From NCBI RefSeq assembly GCF_000337375.1, contig NZ_AOJG01000028.1, forward strand, positions 53,046 to 117,045: 64,000 nt of DNA, given 5' to 3'. The translations under genes and the position numbers were made by a program. This document shows, in pieces, positions 33,539-40,775 of this stretch; positions within the stretch are counted from its first letter, which is position 1, and each line of letters opens with the position of its first letter. The notes beneath the pieces are model-generated. The model ran no database searches and was not told the DNA's origin. It saw only the letters and a list, made by a program, of their open reading frames with translations. The DNA comes from Halorubrum lipolyticum DSM 21995. GTDB taxonomy: Archaea; Halobacteriota; Halobacteria; Halobacteriales; Haloferacaceae.

Positions 33539-35920
33539 GTGACCGAGAGAGACCTCACCGACCCGGAGTACTACCTCAACAGGGAACTCTCCGAGTTGGC
33601 GTTTCAGGAGCGAGTTCTCCGAGAGGGAATGGACGACCGGAATCCGCCGCTCGAACGGCTTCGATTTCTCGCGTTCTTTACGAAGAACACCGACGAGTTC
33701 TTCATGAAGCGCGTCGGCGGGCTCAAACAGCAGATCGACGCCGGCGTGACGAATACGACGCCGGACGGGCGGACACCGAAGGAGCAGTGGGTCGAGGTAC
33801 TCGACGCTGCACGCCCGCTCTTCGGGCAGCAGTCGGCGTACTGGCAGTCCGTTCTCAAGCCGACGCTTGCCGACGAAGGGATCGAGATACGTACTCCCGA
33901 CGAGCTGTCCGAAGAGAACCAAGAACAGCTGCGGACGCACTTCGAGGAGTCGATACTGCCGACACTGACGCCGCTCGCCTTTGATCCCGCTCACCCGTTC
34001 CCGTTCATCTCCAACCTCTCGCTTTCGCTCGCCGTTCTCTCATCGAACGAGGGTGACGAGCCGACGTTCACCCGGATCAAGATTCCTCCGAACCAACCCC
34101 GCTTCATCAGCGTTTCCGGAGAGACAGACAGGTACGTTCTCATCGAAGACCTCATCGAACGTAATCTCGACCTGTTGCTCCCCGATCTCGACATCCGGGA
34201 CGTATCGAAATTCAAGGTGACTCGGAACGCCGAGGTACGGCGCAACGAGGAAGTCGCCGAAGACCTCGTCGATATGGTTGAGGAGGTTATCGAACAGCGA
34301 CGCTTCGCGACGGTGGTTCGGCTGGAGGTCGACGCCGATATGCCCGACGGGTCGCTGGCGATTCTCAAAGATCAACTCGGGGTAGACGACCGAGAGGTGT
34401 TCCACCGCGAGGGACCGATCGACTTCGAGGACTTCTTCGAACTTATCGATCTCGATCGGCCCGACCTCAAGCCTCCGGCGTGGTCACCCAAGCCCCATCC
34501 GCGACTGGGCCCACTGACGAGCGATACCAGGGACGAGACGAGGGGTATCTTCGACGAGATCAAAAACGGAGACATCCTCGCGCATCATCCGTATCACTCG
34601 TTCGAGGGGACGGTTCAGCGGTTCCTCAACGCGGCGGCAACCGATCCCGACGTACTCGCTGTGAAAGCGGCCATCTACCGAACGGCGAGCGACTCGAAGG
34701 TCATTCAGAGCCTCATCAACGCCGCCGACAACGGTAAGCAGGTCGCGGTGATGGTCGAACTCAAGGCTCGGTTCGACGAGAAGAACAACCTCGAATGGGT
34801 CCGACAGCTCGAAGAAGAGGGAATTCACGTCGCATACGGGACTGTGGGGCTGAAGACTCACACGAAGACGGCGCTCGTCGTGCGCCAAGAGGACGACGGC
34901 GTTCAGCTCTACTCGCACGTCGGCACCGGAAACTACCACTCCGGGACCGCGAAAGGGTATTCCGACTTAGGGTTGTTGACGGCCGATCGAGACATCGGGT
35001 TCGATCTCACGAAAGTATTCAACTTCTTTACCGGACCGACGCTCGACGATCGCTTTCGAAAGCTCTTGATCGCGCCCGTAACGATGCGTGAGCGGTTCAC
35101 GGAGATGGTCAGACGAGAGGCCGATCACGCTCGCGCCGGTCGACGGGCACGGATCGTGGTCAAGATAAACGGGCTCGAAGACCCGTCGATGGTCGAGGAA
35201 CTCTATCGCGCTTCGACGGCCGGCGTCGAAATCGATCTGATCGTTCGGGATATCTGCCGACTCCGTCCCGGTATCGAAGGACTGAGCGAGAATATCACCG
35301 TCAACTCGATCGTCGGACGATTCCTCGAACACGCTCGGATATTCTATTTCGAGAACGGAGGCAGTCCCGAGTGGTACATCGGGTCCGCCGATTGGATGAC
35401 CCGGAATCTCGACTATCGAGTAGAAGCGGTCACGCCGGTCGAAAACACGCAACTGCGCGAACAGCTCCGGTTCATTTTGGAAGCGTCGCTCACGGATAAC
35501 CGCCGTCGATGGGTGATGCAGAGCGACGGAACCTACGAGCCGGTCTCCTCCGGCGACGACCCGGTTCGAGACATCCAAGAGATACTGATGACGGCTACGG
35601 AAACAGCACTCGACCGCGGCTACGGCCCGGGAATGGTCATCGATACGGATCTGATCGAGGAAACGCTTCTCGTTGAGGATGCCCCGGGGACCGAGACGGG
35701 TGCTATATCCGAGTCGTCAGACGGAGCCGCTCCCGAAACCGACGATAAACGGCCCCACTCGGACGGTGGAGACGCGTCTGTGTTCGACGTGCACTCCGAT
35801 CGTTGGTACCGTCCCGATAGCGAGACGTACGACTGGGCTGTCCGAACGACGGCGGGCGAACGACGATACTTCAAAACGCGTGACGGAGCACGGAATCGTC
35901 TTCAGACCGAGTACGAGTGA
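33539..35920 (+). CDS. ppk1: Polyphosphate kinase Ppk1
   Basis: The protein is 793 aa from GTG. It makes or degrades polyphosphate from ATP. Domains in order: N-terminal (PEYYLNRELSELAFQERVL), head (FVRFISVS-like NQPRFISVSGE), and two PLD-like catalytic domains. Seen: AIYRTASDSKVIQSL, VELKARFDEKNN, the phosphohistidine motif GLKTHTKTALVV, SHVGTGNYHSGTAKGYSDLGLLT and the second domain SADWMTRNLDYRVEAV. The last roughly 80 residues are an acidic, Trp/Tyr-containing extension (VFDVHSDRWYRPDSETYDW) beyond the usual end. It is convergent with a metallophosphatase. Confidence 0.96.
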   Translation: MTERDLTDPEYYLNRELSELAFQERVLREGMDDRNPPLERLRFLAFFTKNTDEFFMKRVGGLKQQIDAGVTNTTPDGRTPKEQWVEVLDAARPLFGQQSAYWQSVLKPTLADEGIEIRTPDELSEENQEQLRTHFEESILPTLTPLAFDPAHPFPFISNLSLSLAVLSSNEGDEPTFTRIKIPPNQPRFISVSGETDRYVLIEDLIERNLDLLLPDLDIRDVSKFKVTRNAEVRRNEEVAEDLVDMVEEVIEQRRFATVVRLEVDADMPDGSLAILKDQLGVDDREVFHREGPIDFEDFFELIDLDRPDLKPPAWSPKPHPRLGPLTSDTRDETRGIFDEIKNGDILAHHPYHSFEGTVQRFLNAAATDPDVLAVKAAIYRTASDSKVIQSLINAADNGKQVAVMVELKARFDEKNNLEWVRQLEEEGIHVAYGTVGLKTHTKTALVVRQEDDGVQLYSHVGTGNYHSGTAKGYSDLGLLTADRDIGFDLTKVFNFFTGPTLDDRFRKLLIAPVTMRERFTEMVRREADHARAGRRARIVVKINGLEDPSMVEELYRASTAGVEIDLIVRDICRLRPGIEGLSENITVNSIVGRFLEHARIFYFENGGSPEWYIGSADWMTRNLDYRVEAVTPVENTQLREQLRFILEASLTDNRRRWVMQSDGTYEPVSSGDDPVRDIQEILMTATETALDRGYGPGMVIDTDLIEETLLVEDAPGTETGAISESSDGAAPETDDKRPHSDGGDASVFDVHSDRWYRPDSETYDWAVRTTAGERRYFKTRDGARNRLQTEYE

Positions 35921-36009
35921 TCCCGGCCAGAATACCGTGTTAGCACCCCATTGATTATTCACCGCTAACAGGCCGCCGAATATCGCGAAGAAATGATAAA
36001 GTGAGTCAC

Positions 36010-36693
36010 TCAGGCCGGATCGACGATTTTCGAGTTGGCGCGTTCTTGGTGAGTCTTCGCTTCCACGGTGAGGAATTCGTCGTTCCGGTAGTCGTACGCG
36101 GTGAGCGTTCCGCCGTAGACGCAGCCGGTATCGAGACCGACGGCGTGTTCCCGCTCTACCGGATGTTCATGAACGGTGTGGCCGAAGAAGACGCGGTACG
36201 GCCCGTCGTAGTCGTCGTACCAAAACGGTCCGTCGTACCCGTCACCGTGCGGGGAGCGCATCGTCAACAGCTCTTCGACGGTGTGGTCTGTCAGCGCCCG
36301 TCGCGGATCGACACCGCCGTGGACGACGAGCACGTCGTCGAACGAAATCGCGACCGGAAGCGATTCGAAGTACTCGCGGTCGCCGTCGCGGAGCCAGCCG
36401 GGATCCTTATCCCCGCGCACGATCTTCTGCTCGTTGTTTCCGCGGACGCTGACGAGGCGTGAGTCCTCGCGGACAATATCGATAACGCCGGGACTGTCCG
36501 GTCCTTTTCGCACGAGGTCACCGACGAAAACGACAAGATCGTCGTCCGCTAATTCGAGCTCCGTAAGGAGCCGTTCGAGAATGTTTCGGCTTCCGTGGAC
36601 GTCTCCGACAATATATACCTCCCCGTAGCTGTCGGTTTCGAACCGTTCGTGTCGCGTCTCGACGTCGTTACCGAACTGAGGTTTCGTGTTCAT
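36010..36693 (-). CDS. Calcineurin-like metallophosphatase (PrpA/ApaH type)
   Basis: The protein is 227 aa. All five motifs are present: GDVHG, FVGDLVRKGPDS, RGNNEQK, VHGGVDP and GHTVHEHP, followed by a GLDTGCVYGG motif. This is the bacterial-type PrpA/ApaH-like subgroup, acting on phosphoproteins or dinucleoside polyphosphates. It is convergent with ppk1, so it may share phosphate metabolism with it (inference). Confidence 0.92.
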   Translation of the reverse strand: MNTKPQFGNDVETRHERFETDSYGEVYIVGDVHGSRNILERLLTELELADDDLVVFVGDLVRKGPDSPGVIDIVREDSRLVSVRGNNEQKIVRGDKDPGWLRDGDREYFESLPVAISFDDVLVVHGGVDPRRALTDHTVEELLTMRSPHGDGYDGPFWYDDYDGPYRVFFGHTVHEHPVEREHAVGLDTGCVYGGTLTAYDYRNDEFLTVEAKTHQERANSKIVDPA

Positions 36694-36849
36694 GTGGATA
36701 GGTCCAGAGCCGAAGCAGTTTGTCCGAGAGTCGGGTTCGAACGGAGGTAGTATGCTCCCGAATTAATCAGTTTGTAATAGTGGACTATACTGCTATGTAG
36801 TTCTCGGTGGCTGAGTGTGCCCCCCGTGCTGTTTAGTATCGATTTAGGG

Positions 36850-37747
36850 CCGGTATGCCTTGTGAAGCGATACGAGTTCACGATATTGATGAGTGGACGA
36901 ACACCGTATTGACGCTCGAGGGACAGTCGAACGCGACTGTATATTCCATCGCGTCACAATCGTCTGGATCACGATCGTGTGGACACTCCCTAGTGGAAAC
37001 GCAGGGCCTTGTGTATCCGTAACAGTCCCCCGAAGCGTCGATCGATGCGCGCGTCCGTTCGATGTCGACACAAGTGGTCGCCTGCCGAACTCGTCGTCAC
37101 CATCGTGCCGCCGATTTGCTATCCAGTCGTCGATAAGCCAGCATACCTCGTTCGATAACGCGATCAGTCGCTCTCCATGGGTTCCGTTCTTGATCGTCGT
37201 GCCGGTCTCAGGCCGATGGACGACAGCGATGTACTGCCCGTCTGAATCGTAGCCGTCGACGTCGAGCGAGTGGACCACATCAGTCCCGTATCATCGTGTG
37301 CCACATCAGCGTGAGCACAACGTGGGGACGTAACGCGTATTCGTACTTTGAGAGATAGCCGAGAACCTCTTCAGCACGATTGGACTCAAGCATCACGTCG
37401 CGGACGTTCTGCCCGTCTCGTAACACGGGCGACCGCATCTTCGTGTGGAGGTCGTCGACGACGGCATCGATACTTTCGAGCCACTTGATGAAGACCCGAA
37501 TCCTGTCCATCTGGGTCTACTCCGTGGCGGGTGCGAGCTCTCCCTCGCGACGCCGCCACAGACGGTACTCGTGTAGCGTCCGTCCGCACAGCTCGTTCAG
37601 ATTCTCCAGTTTTTCCTCGTCACACCAGCGAACGAAGTGACCGAGACAGGAGCTGTGCGAGTACAGCGTTACCTTGGCCACCTCAGCTTCGCGGTCGGCG
37701 AGGTACAGTTCTACGGCTGTTTCCGGGTTGATTGGTTCGAGGTTCAC
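36850..37747 (-). pseudogene. Broken XerC/phage-type tyrosine integrase
   Basis: Three consecutive fragments read in different frames on the minus strand. 37747-37517 is the SAM-like core-binding domain (MNLEPINPETAVELYLADRE, YRLWRRREGELAP). 37510-37280 continues with MDRIRVFIKWLESIDAV and RPHVVLTLMWHTMIRD, the start of the catalytic domain. 37278-36850 has RPETGTTIKNGTHGERLIAL and FGRRPLVSTSNGRAH, then a shifted frame with RPCVSTRECPHDRDPDDCDA. The Cys-rich ECPHDRDPDDC patch is a hallmark of haloarchaeal integrases. The final catalytic Tyr region is not found. It is a dead integrase and marks an old insertion. Confidence 0.8.
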
Positions 37748-37965
37748 CGCGTTTACTAGCGCGAATCACGATTTGACCCCGATCTGAGTGGCCCGAAATC
37801 AGGTCATTCAGGCCTGAAAGTTCGATTCGTTACGAGCGGGAGCGCGCACCCGTCGAGTTCGTTCTGGACAAATAACGACCGTCTCGGTACCAGTCTATAG
37901 CGCTCTATCGCCGTATACCGGGCTCATAGTTCGTTTTATGCTCGTACCGTGTGTGTCCTGAGCCG

Positions 37966-38274
37966 ATGGGAGCGACTGACAGCGTTCGGCAGCGATGTAG
38001 AGTCGCGGCGGAACCGAACCGCGATAGGGCCGTGACGCTGTGCGGTTCCGACGGACGGACGTATCAAGTTATCGACGCGAGCGAAGCGGTCCGCGAGCGG
38101 TTAACACAACTGGGTCCTGGCGACACCGTCAGGGTCGTCCTCGAACCGGTCCGGTGTCGAGGCGAGGGCTGGCGGATCACCCGACTAGACGAAATGACTC
38201 CACGCGGGTCCCTACTTAATCGACCGGTCTCCGACTCGGAAGGCCAATTCGCCACGGAACCGACCCCTCGGTAG
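37966..38274 (+). CDS. Small haloarchaeal protein (DUF7999-like)
   Basis: The protein is 102 aa from MGATDSVRQRC; an ATG-like start 5 codons upstream is also open. A core of short strands (AVTLCGSDGRTYQVIDASEAVRERLTQLGPGDTVRVVLEP, RGEGWRITRL) is typical of a haloarchaeal beta-barrel-like family of unknown function. No motif for catalysis. Weak assignment. Confidence 0.6.
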   Translation: MGATDSVRQRCRVAAEPNRDRAVTLCGSDGRTYQVIDASEAVRERLTQLGPGDTVRVVLEPVRCRGEGWRITRLDEMTPRGSLLNRPVSDSEGQFATEPTPR

Positions 38275-38401
38275 ACGCTTCGATTCCCGCGGTGCACCGA
38301 AATTCGTGAATAACGTGGTCTTCTACAACTCCTCTGTTCAGCACGGAGTTGCTATCGGCCACGAAGGAGTCAACGGCGCGTCCGTCTTCGAAACCGGCTC
38401 G

Positions 38402-38917
38402 TCAGAAGGGTGCGTTCGGATCCTCCGACACAGTCGGGTCATCGTCGTCCGTTTCGGCCTTCCCGATCAGCACCCTGAACTCGCCGGGGTCACGCTTGCG
38501 GTACTCCCAGCGGAACTCGGGCCCGCCCTCGGCGTCGAACTGATGGTACAGCGGCTTCGGGTCGTGGTCGTTCACGAGGGTGAATCCCTCTCCGTCGTCG
38601 AGGTCCGCGTACGCCTCGAAGATCTTCTCGTGACGCTGCGCGGGCAGAAGGTCGCGGACGGCGACGTCGACAGCGAGAGCAGACTCGTCGTCACGACGAA
38701 ATTCTGGCCGCCGAGATACGCTCTCGGTCGCGACGACGTCCGGATGTCGTTCATATCGTGCGCGAAGTGGTGTGAGATCGATGTCGGTGTCAGGGTCACG
38801 TGCTGTGAGATAAAACCGGGGCGTGCAGTCGTCGCGTTCGGTCGCGGTCGCGCCGTCGTTGGTCGCCTCCCATTCGAGGACGCGACCATCGTCAAGGAAG
38901 TCGATTGTGAACGGCAT
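38402..38917 (-). CDS. Chimera: DNA polymerase B N-terminus fused to DUF2249
   Basis: The protein is 171 aa. Residues 1 to about 86 (MPFTIDFLDDGRVLEWEATN, TPRFYLTARDPDTDIDL, HPDVVATESVSRRPEFRRDD, ALAVDVA) match my memory of the N-terminus of the haloarchaeal family-B DNA polymerase. They join in frame to VRDLLPAQRHEKIFEAYADL, HDPKPLYHQFDAEGGPEFRWEY and RVLIGK, a DUF2249 domain. Real polymerases continue for another roughly 600 residues. The fusion probably arose by recombination and may place the DUF2249 domain under the polymerase promoter. It lies in the mobile-element graveyard. Confidence 0.75.
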   Translation of the reverse strand: MPFTIDFLDDGRVLEWEATNDGATATERDDCTPRFYLTARDPDTDIDLTPLRARYERHPDVVATESVSRRPEFRRDDESALAVDVAVRDLLPAQRHEKIFEAYADLDDGEGFTLVNDHDPKPLYHQFDAEGGPEFRWEYRKRDPGEFRVLIGKAETDDDDPTVSEDPNAPF

Positions 38918-39100
38918 TTTTGTAAGTCATCCACTTACGTGTCTCTACACCGGGGTCTCGCATAATCGCCGGCGTGCCTGTTCCGGATTTCAGGCAATGG
39001 AGATCGTCTTGACAGAAACAGCGTACTCTCGCGAATTGTCTCTGTGAACCCAGCTTCCGGAATTGTTTCGGAGTTTGAGATCCGAACCCTCGAAAACGCG

Positions 39101-39142
39101 TTAACCAACAGAACGACCGTCTCACAGAGATCTGTTGGTTAA
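39101..39142. repeat. Inverted repeat TTAACCAACA-N22-TGTTGGTTAA, copy 1
   Basis: Left arm TTAACCAACAGA (39101-39112) and right arm TCTGTTGGTTAA (39131-39142), 12-bp perfect arms. A second copy with 10-bp arms and N21 is at 47830-47870, just before another gene's start. The 317-nt gap 38918-39234 around it contains no other gene; TATA-like AT-rich sequence at about 39183-39211 probably serves the HTH gene. Confidence 0.75.
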
Positions 39143-39234
39143 GACTGCTGTGGACAGTCCTCCATCTCTTGGATTTAGCGAACAATATACTACCCCACAC
39201 ATTATTATACTGTTCTCTCGTTGGTTGGCACATA

Positions 39235-39846
39235 ATGTCCGAAGAGCCGTCCCCGCCCCACCGAATGAGCCAGGATGGCGGCACCGAACACCGTGACGTG
39301 AACGACGTCGTCGAAGAGGAATGGATCGAGGAGACGACGCCCTTTGAACGAGTGTACGAAGTCATCTCTCGTGTGTACGATCCGCTGTCTGCAGCACAGA
39401 TCGCCGAGCGTGCCCGCGTCTCATCGACCACGGCGCGAAAGCACCTGCGAACGCTCGAGAGCGCCGGTGAGGTAACGACGTCACAGGACGGTCAGACGAC
39501 GCACTACCGACGGTCGGAAACGGCGATCGTCACCGAACACGCCGAGTCGCTCCTCGCGGAACGGACGCCCGAAGAAATTGCGTCTGGCATCGCTGATATG
39601 AAGGCACAGATACAGGCGTGGCGCGAGGAATACGGGGTTGATTCACCCGAGGAATTCGCCCGGGAACTGGATATCGACGACGCCGACAGCGACCACGGCG
39701 CGCTCCTCACAGAGTGGCAAACGACGCGACGCAACCTCGCGCTCGCACAGGCAACACTCGCGATCGGTGAAGTAAGTCAGACCGGTCACCTTACTGGCAC
39801 GGACACAGACGACGATGGTAACGGCGATACATCCATCGTCGTATGA
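39235..39846 (+). CDS. Winged-helix protein (DUF7342-like), intact copy
   Basis: The protein is 203 aa from the ATG at 39235; a TTG 66 nt upstream is less likely. Seen: a helix-turn-helix (SAAQIAERARVSSTTARKHLRTLESAGEV), then a wing and an acidic helical stalk (EIASGIADMKAQIQAWREEYGVDSPEEFAREL). The layout is similar to the protein at 8308. Its last codons overlap the next gene's start by 4 nt (ATGA). It is probably the DNA-binding half of a two-gene module. Confidence 0.85.
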   Translation: MSEEPSPPHRMSQDGGTEHRDVNDVVEEEWIEETTPFERVYEVISRVYDPLSAAQIAERARVSSTTARKHLRTLESAGEVTTSQDGQTTHYRRSETAIVTEHAESLLAERTPEEIASGIADMKAQIQAWREEYGVDSPEEFARELDIDDADSDHGALLTEWQTTRRNLALAQATLAIGEVSQTGHLTGTDTDDDGNGDTSIVV

Positions 39847-40325
39847 CCGACGACGGAGACCCCGCTCACCAGATCCAGCCGGACGAGCAGTCTGAGGTGT
39901 TTGGTCCTATCGACGCCGGGGCACTACGGGAAATTCGAGACCTGTTCATAGACCTCGAACCGCTGGTCCAGACCGCGTCATTAGACGTCCCGCTGAATCC
40001 ACAGACACTTTCGGTTGAACTATCCGACGGCGTCGGAGCGGCGTCAACCGCCCGGATAGACGTCCGGTGGAGTCTCACCGGGAACTACGCCGCACACTAC
40101 ACAGATGCCCGAGACCGAAACTTTCGGTTCGACTGTCATCCGAAACCCGACGCGCCGCGACGACACTTCCATTCACCTCCCGATGCTCCGAGCCGTCCCG
40201 TCGACCCATCCTGTATTGCTGTGTCTGAGACGAGCCTTGTGACGCGAGCGATTCTCCAACGGTGGCGATACGCCTACACGAATGGAACATTTGAGGGAGT
40301 CAACGACGCAGAAAATCCGCCGTAA
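39843..40325 (+). CDS. Partner of the HTH protein, unknown function
   Basis: The protein is 160 aa. Seen: a small helical N-terminus, then a beta-rich domain (ARIDVRWSLTGNYAAHYTD, NFRFDCHPKPDAPRRHFHSPP). It has one Cys and several His (CHP, RRHFHSPP) that might bind metal. It pairs translationally with the HTH protein. A similar but truncated partner lies at 8876. A toxin/antitoxin-like or nuclease module is possible, but no catalytic motif is clear. A stem-loop follows its stop. Confidence 0.7.
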   Translation: MTDDGDPAHQIQPDEQSEVFGPIDAGALREIRDLFIDLEPLVQTASLDVPLNPQTLSVELSDGVGAASTARIDVRWSLTGNYAAHYTDARDRNFRFDCHPKPDAPRRHFHSPPDAPSRPVDPSCIAVSETSLVTRAILQRWRYAYTNGTFEGVNDAENPP

Positions 40326-40328
40326 CAT

Positions 40329-40350
40329 CCTCCTCACTGTTTAGAGGAGG
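40329..40350 (+). terminator. Stem-loop after the HTH module
   Basis: CCTCCTC-N8-GAGGAGG, a perfect 7-bp stem with an 8-nt loop, directly after the stop of the partner gene. It is not followed by a T-run, so terminator function is tentative. Confidence 0.45.
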
Positions 40351-40351
40351 G

Positions 40352-40371
40352 GGCTCTGTTGAAATCCTCAG
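40352..40371. repeat. IS-like terminal sequence remnant, right
   Basis: GGCTCTGTTGAAATCCTCAG, 18 of 20 identical to 32196-32215 and in the same orientation. Between here and 40775 (450 nt) there is no gene I can support; it is moderately AT-rich and may be IS residue. Confidence 0.5.
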
Positions 40372-40775
40372 CCGCTGAAAGTTTGGAGAGGCTATGCTGA
40401 CTACAGGCGTGAATGTTGTACGAACCGAGGCCAATCTTCGGGGGAAGCCGATCGCTCAGTACAAGTTATAAGAATATATTCGACTGGACAGTTGACCGGA
40501 AAATCATTTCTTGGAACGTACCCAGTTCTTGGAACGTACATAGGTGGATAATGATAGATTGGCTCGGGAGAGAACAGAACATCCCGCATTTTTATTCCAC
40601 TGGTTGGTATTTGTATTCTTTTGATTGCTCCAAAAATAACCGATACTAACAGTGGTCGGAGGGTACAATTCGACGATAACGTGGCTGAGGCGACGAGAAC
40701 CGTTCCGGGTATCGAGCGCATCCACTGACCGGTACTTGTTCCTGCGAAGAAGTAGTACCGAGTTACGACACTCCC

